Shown: positions 1 to 11,894, counted from the first letter of the stretch. The stretch: DNA of 64,000 nucleotides from Thozetella sp. PMI_491 (GCA_021432635.1 MU270042.1:121577-185576); one strand, 5' to 3'. The notes: generated from the letters alone by a model not told the origin. Numbers and translations: made by a program.

Positions 1-260
1 CATGGCACTTGCACCCCGCGTTCCTAGAGACCATGGCATCCACATCCCCCGTTCCTAGAGACCTGGAACCAAGGTGCCCACACGCCCCGTTCCCAGAGGC
101 CACGGCGCCCACTGCGGCTCCCCGTGTGTGTATCTAGTAATACGGCTCAGCATGTACAGCGTGTCTAGTAACGCGGCTCCACGAAGCCGCGGCACACAGC
201 ACCTTGCGTCACAGAAACCATAGCACCCGCGCCCCGCGTTAGAGACCTTGGCGCCCACAC
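1..260. repeat. degenerate minisatellite at window start
   Basis: A unit of roughly 30 bp, built around cgttcctagagacc followed by tggcgcccacac-like sequence, recurs at about 20, 50, 88 and 235 with substitutions. A variant spacer (tctagtaacgcggctc) is itself repeated near 132 and 163. No gene is supported between 1 and 995. Confidence 0.55.
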
Positions 261-995
261 CTCGAATTATTAGATGGAAGACCCGCGGCCTAAGCGGCCC
301 GCCAATGCCTTGAGGAACGCGGTGGCCTTCTGCGCAATCGAGACTTGAGAAGCATGGCGCGTAGAACGGAGTCAGGAGACAATTCTCGTGCGAGAAGTTG
401 GGATTCATTTTCGACCCCATCCCGAAATAGAACGGGTGGGCTAAACACGAATTCCGGCCACGCTGCGCCATCTGCAAAAGTGCCAGCGGGGATCCCCTAA
501 GGATTAGGGAGGCGCCCACACATGTACAAAGTATCGCAGCTAAGGTCTACTGTACTTCGTACAGTAATCCTCCTGGGCCTTTCAAGTTCGTTCATCCAAA
601 GGATGCATTTGTCGTTCCATGGATGTGTTAGGGCCGTTTTGCGGTTCCCCAGATCTGCTCGCCGCTGCCTCAACTCACAAGAGTTGTTTTAGGCCCCAGC
701 TAAAAATAGCCAGATGCAAGCGGCTAGGGAATGGCCGTCCAGCCGGTAGCCATCCAACCCTCCTAAATCAGCTTTGCGCCAGAATTTGCCACCGCATGCA
801 GCTTGTGGCTCTGGTGTCCAAGAACCCGGCTCACGCGCTGGCTAGGCTGGCTTATTTTGACTTATTTATTCGCGACTAATGGTGCAGCTGAAGTCCTTCG
901 CTCACCCATTTCCAGACCCATCTAGAATATCCATCATCCACAAGATACCATCTCTCCAAACTAGGCCAGACAATATTATCCTTAGGGACCTCTAG

Positions 996-1253
996 ATGGA
1001 TAGAGATGACCACCGACACAGCCGAGGGTCACCCCCGGCAAGGAATGCTGACGCGCGAGCCATAACTAGTACTCGCCGAGATAGAAGTGGCGAGAACTTT
1101 AAGAAGAGATGGGACACCCTCGTAAATACGCTAAGTGAGCTTCACTATGACTATGGGGCTGAGTTCCACTTCTCAATGATTCGGAAGCGGCAAAGCTACG
1201 TCTGTCGCTCTAAGAGAGGCTTTTTGCCGCTGGAAGCGGACGATATTGTATGA
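996..1253 (+). CDS. small MADS-box-like protein (85 aa)
   Basis: Single-exon ORF from ATG 996 to TGA 1251-1253. Residues about 33-85 fit the layout of a divergent SRF-type MADS domain: a basic stretch ending FKKR, then DTLVNTLSEL as the amphipathic helix, YGAEFHFSMI as the first beta strand, RKRQSYVCRS as the second strand, and a short tail FLPLEADDI. MADS domains bind CArG-like DNA as dimers in the nucleus. This one is short and lacks any C-terminal activation region, so it may be a partial regulator or the remnant of a larger gene. The match is by pattern only. An ordinary hypothetical ORF remains possible. Confidence 0.45.
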   Translation: MDRDDHRHSRGSPPARNADARAITSTRRDRSGENFKKRWDTLVNTLSELHYDYGAEFHFSMIRKRQSYVCRSKRGFLPLEADDIV

Positions 1254-1487
1254 GCCCCTCCCCTGCCTTTTCGTCTTCAACTGCTAAGGAGAAGGAGGGT
1301 GTGTATTACCCGCCACAGGTCTTAGTCACTGTAGCAGAAAGAGCAAGGAGAAGCAGGAGGCCACGACGGAAAGAGAACCGGGATTGACCATAAGGCGTGT
1401 ATTTACAAGAGACATCACATCCAGCTCGAATGCATGGCTTGAAGCACCCCGCCTTCCCTTGTAGAAAGTAGAAACAAAAAGTTGACC

Positions 1488-3143
1488 CTATGGTTTGTGA
1501 GATTGCCACTTCTTTCCGCAACTTCCGCAATCCTGGTTGCCGCTCTCTTCTCGCCTTAACGCCTGCTTGGCTTCTGCGAAGATAGCAGTTTTCCCCGCCG
1601 CGCCCGTTATCTTTGGGTACATGACGCAAAAGAACTTCGCAGCCTTGTCCTTCGTATCTTCGGAACGAGCGGCCATTATGATCGATTCGAGGAAGGGCCT
1701 GCTGGAATCTTCATCCGAGCCAAATACACGAAGGTCTACCTGGAGAACCGGAAACGTATAATTGATGCACTCCTTGGTGGTGTATTCAATGCCTGAGGTA
1801 GGGCCACCTTGCAATGTGTAGGTGGCATGGAGACAGCCCGCAGTAAGGTAAAGGGCTTCTCCGTCTTCCGTAAGTGGGAATTCGCCATGCTCAAGAAGCG
1901 TGTGCAGTCTGATGAACATGTCATGTTCACCTGCATGCTTCTCGTAAACCTTCCTGTTGTGGTTCGTCCAGGGATAGAGAGCCCAAAGCTTCACACAGCC
2001 ACCGTGAACGGCAGTTACAACATGCTTCCCGTGGTCTAACCTATCGGGTTAACGGTGATTGTCTCTAAGGTGTCTGCAGAACGTACCAACGTGAAGATCC
2101 ACGAATGTGCACTGTGGAGTGAGGTTTGTCGTTACCATGAGATCATCGGAATAAGCCGTAGATCCACGCAGTCTCTCCGGGATTTGCATCTGACTCTGGC
2201 CGCCTACTAGATTTGTGGCGTAAAAGGTCTCGGTCGGGTTTGGCACGCTGAGTTGCTTTATCACTGTGTAGAGTGTTGCGGACGTATTAGGAGTGTGAGG
2301 CTGGCCCCTACGATAGATGTTCGTTGTCCCCCGTTCGTACTTTTCGATGAGATCGTCCATAAATTCGTCATCTTGAGCTTTTTCGGTCCACAGCTCCTTC
2401 GCACTCAAGGCCATCGGTGGCTTCAGTCCAAACTCTCCCCAGATGGAACTTGTAGATGTCGAGATGCCCGAATTACAAGCGTTGGCTCGACGTATAGCTT
2501 CCTTAAAGGCCAATGCAAGGGGTCGGAGTGGTCCATCGGCTCCATCGGCCATCCCTAGAAAGGCATCAAGAAGATCTCGCGGCGTGTTCTGTTTTGGGCG
2601 TTTGCTGCTCGGTTCGGTCTCGTAGGTAGTTGAGGTAGCATCATCCTGCGACTCGTCGTGTCGACGCTTTCGTAGCGCTATACAACAAATATTAACTTAA
2701 AATAAATGCTGAGGTGAATTTTAGGTGAATTTACCTGCCCCCAAGTTCTTTATCGTCTTTTCAAAGATAGAGGGAGCTTTCCCGCCATGCTTCTCTAGAT
2801 ACAGAGACAACCGTCGCTGAAGGTCGTTCTTGTGAAGGCAAAGGATCCTGTGCTTACGTATGAGATACCGGAAATAATCCAACTCCCCTTCAATCAACTG
2901 TTCTAATAGGGTCCTGGTCATTGATATAGAGAGGAATGTGAACTCGTTCGAATCCAGCTTTTCCAACCGGTCCGCATTTCGCAGCGAGTTGACGTTTTTA
3001 ATGAAGTCTTCACATTTGTCGAGGACCCAGTTTGGTATCTTTTGGTTAATCCGGACCTTCCCATCGAGGACAGCCTTTTCAAGCTTTGCCCTGAACTTGC
3101 TTGAATTGAGCTGGGGCTGTGGGGAGGCTGGATTTTCAGACAT
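1488..3143 (-). CDS. JmjC-like (cupin) domain protein, 515 aa, three exons
   Basis: Exons on the minus strand are 3143-2735, 2677-2087 and 2035-1488. The introns are 57 and 51 nt, both GT-AG, and the joined frame is open from ATG 3143. The N-terminal third is helical and charged, followed by a basic linker. The C-terminal part carries a JmjC-like metal-binding pattern: VDLHVDHGKH gives the H-x-D pair, and AGCLHATY about 70 residues later gives the distal His, with GGCVKLWALYPW between them. JmjC proteins are Fe(II)/2-oxoglutarate oxygenases, many of them histone demethylases. The substrate cannot be inferred here. The H-x-D motif is split by the second intron and is restored only after splicing, which supports the gene model. 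The domain call is by motif, so another cupin is possible. Confidence 0.7.
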
Positions 3144-3342
3144 GGCGTGTAGGGACAGGATGAGGTTTGACTTTGAAGAGGTTTGACTTTGAGAATGGAA
3201 GTGGGAGCCACGGGGCTTTAAGAAATTCGGTGCGAGGTACGGCAGTGGTATAGACAGGCTTTCAGACTATAAGCTGGCTCCAAGGGGATTTCGGTTTTTT
3301 GGGCCAGTCTGCCGTGGCACACGCTGGCGTGCCACGCACTGG

Positions 3343-3519
3343 TTTTCCGTCTCCCTCACTGGCTCTGTCCCCCTGACCGGTTCTCTGTCCCCCTGACCGG
3401 TTCTCTCCCCCTGGCCGATTCTCTGTCCCACTGACAGGTTCTCTGTCCCCCTGACTGGTTCTCTGCCCCCCTGACTGGTTCTCTCCAACTGGTTCTCCGT
3501 CCTCCTGACTGGTTCTTAT
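3343..3519. repeat. minisatellite, about 21-bp unit
   Basis: Eight or so imperfect tandem copies of ggttctctgtccccctgact with small length changes. Open frames cross it on the minus strand only because the repeat lacks stops. The rest of 3144-4322 shows no gene I can support. Confidence 0.8.
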
Positions 3520-4322
3520 TGACAGGGACAGGCTGTCATACGAACCGCAAATCCCCACCACGGCCCTCTCCAAAGCACCCACCCTCGTTCCTATTCGCTA
3601 TCTTACGGGCTGCACCTCTCCCCCTCCCCATATATATCAGGGATCCAGAGTGTTTCCACCCTGATCACGTTAGAGGCGCATCAGGGAGAGACGCCAAGTA
3701 CCATGCATAGCCAGTCTAGCGTCCTCGATGTTGGCTCCCTCAAGGGGCCTCAAACTTTATAGGTAAGGGAGCCGGTGCCAGCCGAAGACTGGCCGTGGGT
3801 AAAGCCGTCCACCCTCAGCAGATACCACCCCTGATGTAAAGCAGCCTTCGCCTGAATTAGTGGAGCGTCCTATGAGAAGCTCACAGCTGTCTAAACCCCA
3901 GTCTGTGCATTTGTGCTTAGCATCTGCCTGACAGCATCAGGTCTTGCAACGCGCTACATGACTTCTTCGGTCGTGAAAAGAGATCTGATCCCACCAGTAC
4001 TAAATTTCGGTAGTTTGATTGGCACAGATGCGAGACAGCTCGAATACCTCTGCAGACGCCGCGGACAGACTCCCAGCTTCGCCCCTCAGGAGGATCGAGG
4101 CAGAGACCAGCCAGCGCCTTACAGACAGGACTGCCGACGGCGGCTTGTTCCATAACACCGATGTCGGGGTCGATGATGGCGGCCGACGTCCTCAAGCCGT
4201 TTTCGGCTGGCTGCCTCACAGACTAGGGACCTGTAGATAGGAGCTGTAGGAGGCAGGAGAAGCGAGGGGCATAATTATGGGAGCCAATACGGTTCGGATA
4301 GTAGAAACAATGCAAATAGTTT

Positions 4323-4748
4323 CTATAACAAATAATACTTGCCAGCCTCGCGCTTCGCTTCTTCATACTTCTGCCTGGCTTTAACCGCTTTGTTCGCTTT
4401 TTCGTCGTGTAGGTCCGTGAGGTGCTTGACGCTCCTTTCCTGGAAGTTGACCTCAATCTCCCACCGAGAGTTTCGTTCCTCCGGCGGAATCTTGCGCAGT
4501 TTGGCCAATATAAGTGATGCACTTTCTAACTCTTTCCAGACAACATTGACCCTCTCGTCGGCTTCCTGAACATATAGCTTAGCCCTTCTCTCTGCGCCAA
4601 TCGCCTCGAGAGCTTGTTCAAGTATAGAGATAAGCTGTTCGTCTTCGCTTTCGCCGCTTTCATCACACCTGGGAGGGTTTTCGGGAGTTGGTGGTCTAGC
4701 CTCATGGTGGCGCCTCGCGCCCTGGCCAGGAGATGTAGCTGCGCGCAT
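4323..4748 (-). CDS. hypothetical coiled-coil protein, 141 aa
   Basis: ORF from ATG 4748 with a proline-rich, acidic N-terminus (about residues 1-40). A long, strongly charged helical stretch follows (about 45-135), rich in Glu, Lys and Arg with heptad-like spacing, and is likely a coiled coil. A TATA box (TATAAATA) lies 155 bp upstream of the ATG. The final codons include a possible GT donor (AAGTATTATT), so the true C-terminus may lie in a further short exon. No family recognised. Confidence 0.5.
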   Translation of the reverse strand: MRAATSPGQGARRHHEARPPTPENPPRCDESGESEDEQLISILEQALEAIGAERRAKLYVQEADERVNVVWKELESASLILAKLRKIPPEERNSRWEIEVNFQERSVKHLTDLHDEKANKAVKARQKYEEAKREAGKYYLL

Positions 4749-4902
4749 ACAGAGGGGAGTTGGTTGATTGAGGAGTAGTCTGCTATTGCGAACGATTCTA
4801 TGCCGATAAAGATAGATTGAGGTCTGGAAAGCGATGAGTAAAATGGTGGATCAGGTGGGACAGGACGAGAAGCTCGGCACGGGAAGACGAGGCCTTTGAG
4901 CT

Positions 4903-4910
4903 TATTTATA
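4903..4910 (-). promoter_or_regulatory. TATA box (TATAAATA)
   Basis: Perfect TATAAATA read on the minus strand, about 155 bp upstream of the 141-aa coiled-coil ORF. The rest of 4749-5401 contains nothing else I recognise. Confidence 0.4.
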
Positions 4911-5401
4911 CTTTCTGCCCGCTCTATCCTAGCATCTCTCCAGTCCTTGCGACCTGCTGATACTCCTTTTGTACTGGAAGAGCGGGGCAGCGTATCAGTG
5001 CTCTGCGAGGCCGCCAGGCGACGACTCCCGCCCCGTGCCACGTACGAGAGAAGGCCGACTCGCTCCTGTCTTGTCTTGCCCAGGCGACAGCGATGAAGAG
5101 GCATATAAAACCACGGTTCTCAGAAAGTATTGGCTCCCTCGCGGATTCGGAGGCATTGCAAGACAACGATTATGGCTGCAACGGCATGAGCGCGACCAAG
5201 TCAAAGAAAAGAGCCAGCGCATATGGAAACGGTGTTGCCCCTTTTATTCTAGGCGATTCTTTCCGACCACATGATCGCTGGCTAGCTAGGTATCTTGTAT
5301 CCCCTGTTCCCTTGCCGACGTCGGCGGACTCGACGCATACCTTTCGCTCGCTTTGATAACTTCCTGTGTTGCCTGCTGACCCCGGGTGCGTCTTGGTTGT
5401 C

Positions 5402-6106
5402 CTAACGGTTTAAATGCAATGACCACCCGAATGTGACGGCTGCTGAGTCCGGTAGTGGCAACGTAATTTCTTCTCTCAGATCGTGAGGGTTCAGGTTAAG
5501 AGTCCCTCTTCGAATAAAACTGGAGTCCACCCTGTCTGTTAAAGGGCCAAACTGAAGTGTGAGGGTATAAGGTATAGCGACAGAAGGCCTGCCTTGAACG
5601 CGAGAGAAGCTGCTTGGTACACGGTTTTCTTTATCCCAATCGTGGTTGGGAGGTTCCTCATTATCTTGATGTACAAGGACGTCCTCGGAATATTTGCTGG
5701 GAAAGATGCCCCTATTGTCATAAAATCCATCGAACGTCGGCTGGTGGTGCTGCGGCAGAGGCGAGCATGGATCGTCGGTGCGAACAGAGAGGGTGTTGCT
5801 TTGCGGCCACGATTCCACCGTGTCGGCATTTCCTGTCGATGTCTCCGTAGGGCCACCTGGAAATAATTTTTTTAATCCAGCCATCCCATAAAACGCCCTT
5901 GAATATGGTTCCGCTTTGGTTCCTCCAACTGACCGTACTCTACGATTGTTTCTCAACCACTCTTCGTCGTCGTGGGTAGGCTGAACCGGTGAACTCGGAT
6001 CCTGGGATTCCACGATGGGCTGTATATCTCTGGAACCTGAAAGAGCGCACTTGAGAAGTGCATCTAGAGCTGTCTCGTGAGCTGCCTGGGGGTGGACATT
6101 AGACAT
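5402..6106 (-). CDS. hypothetical protein, 234 aa
   Basis: Uninterrupted ORF from ATG 6106. The protein is Ser/Pro/Asp/Asn rich and looks largely disordered, with an Arg-rich patch near residue 53 (RNNRRVRSVGG) and a short ordered-looking tail (SLHLNR). No domain, signal peptide or membrane segment is visible. It is a lone gene between the coiled-coil ORF and a stretch with no gene. I do not recognise it. Support is length, a good ATG and the lack of a longer competing frame. Confidence 0.5.
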   Translation of the reverse strand: MSNVHPQAAHETALDALLKCALSGSRDIQPIVESQDPSSPVQPTHDDEEWLRNNRRVRSVGGTKAEPYSRAFYGMAGLKKLFPGGPTETSTGNADTVESWPQSNTLSVRTDDPCSPLPQHHQPTFDGFYDNRGIFPSKYSEDVLVHQDNEEPPNHDWDKENRVPSSFSRVQGRPSVAIPYTLTLQFGPLTDRVDSSFIRRGTLNLNPHDLREEITLPLPDSAAVTFGWSLHLNR

Positions 6107-7103
6107 GATGTTCCTGGAGTTGTCGACCTGTCCGACGGAGTAGTTCAGGAACGTGTTATCGTGCTCAGCGTGAATACGGAAGGTGGAAAGTTCTGTGGGC
6201 CACTGAGCGGGGGCATCTCCCCTTTATTCCTGTCTCCGCCTGGTCGGAGGCCTTCGATCTGTGCTGCCTTTGGGACTGTGACACCGTCTGTTGCGGAGGT
6301 AATCCACCACCAGCAGCCAGTGCAGCCAGCCGCCCGCGGTGCTAGGACTGGTTACGACTTAATCCGGTATTCATGCCATGCTCCGACCTAACCGCTCAGC
6401 TGAAGCGCTGTCGGTGTGATCGCAACCCCACCCACACACCCTTCTCGCCCGAGTTATGCCGGTAACGCCGGTGTCGACCAAGACAAGCTCCTGTGAGTGC
6501 CACTATGACGCCAGCCGCACCGGCAAGCCCGTAGATTGGTTACTCGTTGCCGCTTGATGCCTATTTTCATCCGTTTCGCCGGGCAGATACTACCCAAGGC
6601 AGGCCCCTGATGGCCCACAGTACGGCCGACATGTCTGCAGGAAGACCTCGGCCAGTAATGAGAGAATACGCTACTTCACTCTCACTGTACTGCTACAAGT
6701 TGGTGCGGAGAATGGCGATGGTTGGTCATGCTTCAAGAGCTGTACCAGGATAAGAGGTATAATGGTGAGCATATGGTCATGGAGCAGGATATGGGGCAAG
6801 GAGCATAGATGACGAGGCGTGCGAAGGTTGGACGCGAGTCTACCCATCCGGGTCTTGGTCCAGGACGGAAGTCCCCGGGCTTCGGTTTGGCTTGGTACGT
6901 CGATGAGCATGTGAACAAGCAGCTGCATTGTACCTATTGCATTTGAAGGCGTATGCGCTAGCTCGCTCCCCGAAGGACTGACGCAAGTCCTGCCACTCGG
7001 AAGACGCCCGCCGGCCTCCAACCTACCTCTCGACGTGGGATAGACACGGCTCGCCAAGGGTGCCTCTACTTACAGGCGTTCAGAGGCACCTTTATATTGC
7101 CTT
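6107..7103. other. no gene seen
   Basis: About 1 kb with only short overlapping frames on both strands and no motif, repeat or RNA gene I could identify. Confidence 0.5.
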
Positions 7104-8225
7104 GTGATCACTAGAAAGGGAGAAAGCTCTGACTCTCACCACCCCCTAGGTGCTCCCCTCATATATATAGCCCATAGAATAGAGATATTCAATGCGAGGA
7201 GCAGTATAGCAATCATACCCAATAACAACAACCTTCGGCAATCTCTATTGCATTACGCCACAACGTCGTGGATACCGCATGCAAAAGAAAGCGACACAAG
7301 AGGCGTTTCACAAGATGATCTCCTCGGCTATTTCACCGGGACATCGAACACACTTATGCAACTATGGGTGCAAATTTACTGGATCATAGAGCTATACTCT
7401 GACGACTGTCCACCAAAAGGGACACTGTTGATACACGTGGTATCGCGGTATCAACTGTTGGGACCGTTACAGAGAATCCTGCAAAGCGAACGCCAGGCCA
7501 TCGACATCGAGACGAAAGATGGCGATGGCCGGACGCCGCTGTCGTGGGCCGCACGGAAAGGCCACGGGGCCACGGTGCAGCTCTTACTCGAGAACGGCGC
7601 CGACATCGAGAGGAAAGATCGCTTTGGCCGGACGCCGCTGTGGTGGGCCGCGCAGAGTGGCCATAGGGCCACCGTGCAACTCTTGCTCGAGAATGGCGCC
7701 AACGTTGAGACGAAAGATAGCGATGGCCGGACGCCGCTGTCGCGGGCCGCGGGGAACGGCCACGATGCAACCGTGCAGCTCTTGCTCGAGAAGGGCGCCG
7801 ACGCCAAGACGAAAAGTAGCACTGGCCGGACGCCGCTGTCGTGGGCCGCAGGAAACGGCCACGAGGCCACCGTACAGCTCTTGCTCGAGAAGGGCGCTGA
7901 CATCGAGACGAGAAATAACTATGGCCGGACGCCGCTGTCGTGGGCCGCGGGGAACGGCCACGATGCAACCGTGCAGCTCTTGCTCGAGAAGGGCGCCGAC
8001 GCCGAGACGAGAAATAACAGTGGCCGGACGCCGCTGTCGTGGGCCGCGGAGAAAGGCCATGAGGCCATCGTGAAGCTCTTGCTCGAGAAGGGGGCCGACA
8101 TCGAGACGAAAGATCACAATGGCGCCAGACGCGGCTGTCGTGGGCCGCGCAAGAAGACCACGAGGCCGTCGTGCGGCAGCTGCAAACACACGCTGACACT
8201 GCTACTCCATCAGCGGCCTCTGTGA
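7104..8225 (+). pseudogene. ankyrin-repeat C-terminal part of a NACHT/ANK-type protein, 5'-truncated and frameshifted
   Basis: The open frame starts at GTG 7104, and the first in-frame ATG is only at 7355. The segment before the repeats (SLLHYATTSWIPHA, then a Trp-rich stretch) resembles the region just ahead of the ankyrins in fungal NACHT-ankyrin proteins, so the real N-terminus appears lost. One degenerate repeat (LLIHVVSRYQLLGPLQRIL) is followed by six nearly identical 33-residue repeats of the form GRTPLSWAAxxGHxATVQLL. At about 8125 the DNA has two extra bases relative to the other repeat units. After that the ankyrin frame (TRLSWAAQEDHEAVVRQLQ) continues one frame over and stops near 8240. 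Such proteins are typically STAND receptors in fungal self/non-self recognition. Confidence 0.7.
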
Positions 8226-8331
8226 TTCCCTATAAGGTCTGATCATGATTGGTCTGTCGAGCTGGTGGGTGGCGTAGCTTTGCGAATTTCCTTCCGAAAA
8301 GCTCGCCAGAAGAGTGCCGCCGGTGGTCGTG

Positions 8332-8748
8332 ATGGAGCAACCTTCGTTTGAGGACCTGCCCGATAGAGCGATGGCACTCCTACTTAACTTAGTCCAGCCG
8401 CAGTACTGGGGCGCCCCGAATGCTGAAGTCCCAGACATCCTGAAGAAGGTATTCTCAAACGACGAGACACGAGCCACGCTGGACACAAGTGACGATGTAC
8501 ACGAGAAGCTGACCAACAAAATCATCAATGTGCTGCATGTTTACTGCTTTATGGTCTACTTCGGCTCAGAGATCTGGATAGCCAAGCATCTGGCGGAGAT
8601 CCTGGAGGGTTTCAACATGTGTTTCATATCTAAGAAACACGAGGTGACAGAACAACTTCGCGCAGCCACAGAGTTCAATATTTTTCCACAAGGTCCACAG
8701 AGTATTGGAGAGTCAAACCTTGACCATTTCGATCAAGGAAAAGACTGA
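8332..8748 (+). CDS. hypothetical protein, 138 aa
   Basis: ORF from ATG 8332. The open frame begins 18 bp upstream at a GTG. The sequence looks like an ordinary folded helical protein, with hydrophobic helices around residues 60-95 and no low complexity. It starts about 100 bp after the ankyrin relic and may be a remnant or neighbour of it. No family recognised. Spliced continuation is possible because the downstream region has no clear terminator. Confidence 0.35.
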   Translation: MEQPSFEDLPDRAMALLLNLVQPQYWGAPNAEVPDILKKVFSNDETRATLDTSDDVHEKLTNKIINVLHVYCFMVYFGSEIWIAKHLAEILEGFNMCFISKKHEVTEQLRAATEFNIFPQGPQSIGESNLDHFDQGKD

Positions 8749-9124
8749 GGAGGGCAGCAAGCCTCCAGAGGCCTGGGGGCTCATAAGATTCATCCTGGGG
8801 CTGTTCTGGCCTCGGTGGATGAAGCCTGCCAAGCGTGAAGGTCGATCGCAAGGTTTGGAAACGAGTTGCGAAAAGCTCCCGATTTCCGAATGAATACTGC
8901 CCTCAGCTCACGACATCCCGCCTGGGATGATCAAGGTTTCTGCCTCGCCTCTCCTCCCGGACAGCCGAGGCAGCCCATGACGAATCAGACTGTGCTGATG
9001 TGGAACTTGGCTGGACGGGCACACTCGGCTCCCATTGGCCTCACGAAGGGATCAGAGGCGTGCAGGAAAGACGCCTGGCAGCGAGGCGGTAATGGAGGGT
9101 TGCAAGGCAGGGGACTCGCAGAAG

Positions 9125-9130
9125 TATAAA
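9125..9130 (+). promoter_or_regulatory. TATA-like box (TATAAA)
   Basis: TATAAA about 140 bp upstream of the ATG at 9268, followed by a pyrimidine-rich leader typical of fungal 5' UTRs. Confidence 0.35.
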
Positions 9131-9267
9131 GCAGCGGCTCCCTCGTCGCTATCTCTGCCCTGTTCTTCCCTCTTTCAACCTCCTTTCTGGTACTTCCTAG
9201 CGTGAGGCTATCACACAACGGCGCCCTCTTTTACCTTCAACAAATCCCCCACTGCACACTGCACAAT

Positions 9268-9756
9268 ATGGCCAAGCGAAGAAGGAATGGGATTTCCACC
9301 GGTGGGAAAGCCCCCGATCCCCGGAAAGTGAGTCACCAAAGGCGGTTGCTTCCAGATGGCACTAAATACCGATAGTAACAATAGTTAAACTCTTTACTAA
9401 CCCATTTCAAGGGGAGAGATCTTCTCAAGCTAGCCAAGTCGTTCGACCCACACGACCGAACCTGGTTACTAGCCACCATTCGACAATGGAACAAAGAACT
9501 TGACGCGCCTTTGGAAGGCCATGTTGTCAACTGGGAGCCCTTTAAAAAGAATCTTCGGTCACGACTTGGAGAAGAGACGACCAAAAGGCTACTTCCTCAT
9601 CTGAGCTGTGGCATATACGGGCTACAAGTTTTTATAACTGTGCTAGAGAACTGCCTGGGCAAACCCCCGAGGTGCACTACTACGCGCCACACCGCCTCAG
9701 CGAAATCTGCTCGGCAATCTCGCCGCGTGCTGGGCCTTCCTCCCGACTTGTCTTAG
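9268..9756 (+). CDS. small basic hypothetical protein, 134 aa, two exons
   Basis: Exon 1 is 9268-9327 and exon 2 is 9412-9756. The 84-nt intron has a GTGAGT donor, a perfect TACTAAC branch site at about 9395-9401 and a CAAG acceptor. The joined frame starts MAKRRRNG, with a basic patch that may be nuclear. A helical middle follows (RDLLKLAKSFD, then a Trp-containing stretch). The tail is Ser/Arg rich and looks less constrained. A TATA-like box lies upstream. No family recognised. The textbook intron is the main evidence that this is a real gene. Confidence 0.5.
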
Positions 9757-11894
9757 TTATCCTTATAAGCTGGGCCCTCTTTTTCGCCACCCTTTCCTTG
9801 TCCAATTTCACACTGAGAAATACGGGCGGCACCTTTCTGAACGGCATTGACCCTCCTGTGAGCCTCCCGCCCCGGCTGACCGACTCCCTTCTGTGTATTT
9901 CTTGTCCAATAGGTGCTTTTGTATCTTAGAGGTTCTGCTCGTAAATTGGATTCTCGAGTGAATTCTACCTGAAAGATGTAAAATATTGCGTGAGAAGATC
10001 AGCCTGAGCGGCCCCCGGCCCCCGCCCCGGCCCCCGTCCTACCGATCTTAATCGGCAGAGCCAATGCAGAGACGCAATTGCACGCAAGTGCAACCTGGCG
10101 CGAGCGGTGCGCGCGGCGATGCAGCGATGCGAAGAGGTGGCCTGGTCCTGGTGTGGAATTTCGAAGTCGCGCGAAAATTTTCCACACGCGCCGCACCGAA
10201 CCACACCGCTGCAAAATCGACGCGACAGTGAATCAAGACCAAATGAATCGACAATGCTCCCATCAGCAGGTCTGCCTGACTACTAATGGAGGAAGCCAAG
10301 ACCTGCCCCAAGGAGTGAGGAGCAAGACGCGCTGAGGCGTTGAGCGCGACGCGCCTTCTGCCTCCTCACTGGTCAACGACGACGACAAAGAATAGCTAAG
10401 GTTTTGTCGGGCCTTACCACGCTATAATCGACAACTTCAAAGACCATCGAGTCGTCGTGTGAGGGACGACTAGGCCTCCAGGCTCTGGGGCCTACCGTGT
10501 TGTCATCATCGAGACAGTCGCACAACCGTTGTCACAAACACCGTCCACTACTCCCGCCCACCAGCCTCGACGCGTCGAAAATCGAACCTCTGAACCTCAC
10601 GAAACACCAAACATTACAGAACAGTACAGCAAAGGAAGTCGTGTCCCCTTTCAAGTACGCCCATTGATGGACAACGGACTTGGGTGCCCCGTTTTCCTGC
10701 CCGACAACGGTTTACGGTTTTCGAGGTTGACGAGCACGCGCGGAGGCCGGACGCGAGAGGACGCGATCGAGCCATTCATTGTCCCCAAACTTCAAAGTCC
10801 CATAACAAGCGAGTCTCCTTCACACAACAACACCACACACAGCTCAGAACTTACATTCTATACGCGACACATTTTACAGAACACACAGTTCACCCGTGCC
10901 CTAGTAGACAGCTACCTCAAGCGACGCACCCCTGGCGCGTCAGCCCGATGTAGCAACGTCTCAATGGCCTCAAGGAAACATCGACCTGGAACACATCAAC
11001 GAGCAAGCCACCAACACTCCCACTTCCACAATATTATACTACATTGAATATGAGCCATTTCAAGTCTTAGGCAACAAGTTGAAGCACCATGAGTGTCCCC
11101 AGCTGTGTCCCCAGCTCTGATGCATCTGAAGTCGCTTTCTGGCAGCCGCCGCGGAACTGCAGGGGGCAGCTTGGCGCCATCATGTGGTCTGATTAATTGG
11201 GGGTTGATTGGTCCGTTCTACTCCACTATCTGAGCGCCGTGAGTCATTTAACTTGTTGGTACTTCATAGCCAATCATTTTTACCTACTCCATTTAACCGA
11301 AGCTTTTTTCCTTCTCGCGGCGCAGCGCGCGCCAAACACTGGACATAACACCACCTTCAGCACTTCTTTAGCAAAGTCCTCCCTCCGTGACACTCCAGCC
11401 AACAACTGCCCTGTAGCAGCAGTTAGCCAATCATTTTTAGCCGCCCCCAACTTTTGATGATTCAGTTTAAATAGAAAAGTTTGGTGAACATGCGAGCGCT
11501 CGGTCCTCAGCCAGTAGCGAATAGGAGGCCAGGACGCCGACTTTGCGACGACCCCGCACGTACACGAGATGCTCGATGACCAATCATTCTAGGCAGCCCC
11601 ACAAGTTGCTTTCTAAACATAGTGGATTTTCGTGCCGCCGAGTCTAAAATCACCTCGACCAAAACAACTTTTGCGCCTTGCTTGTGACAAAACGAACGAC
11701 CTTCCGGCCCACAGCAGGCCTTTCTATCGACCAGCCTAAGCGCCGATAAACCCCTGCACGCATTAGCACGTCCCTCGTCATGAAGGGAGGAGTTTCCAAG
11801 GCGTGGACTCGCCGCTGTCGTGTGCGACTCTCCAAGGCCTTGCGAAAAACGCTGCTGGACGCCATTGCAGGTAAAATTTCAGGTGCGCATATCG
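9757..11894 (+). other. long stretch without a supported gene
   Basis: It contains a GC-rich block of CCCCGGCCCC-like repeats near 10010-10040 and low-complexity Thr/His/Ser frames at 10529-11047. The 75 bp directly before the next gene's ATG contain a possible 5'-UTR intron acceptor (TTGCAG). I see no domain, RNA or mobile element. Confidence 0.45.

Noticed and set aside
7384-8199. Minus-strand frames through the first ankyrin array
   Set aside because: Same reason: repeat shadows.
10529-11047. 172-aa plus-strand frame
   Set aside because: Thr/His/Ser low complexity with no motif. Its start is not an ATG with context, and it overlaps another frame.
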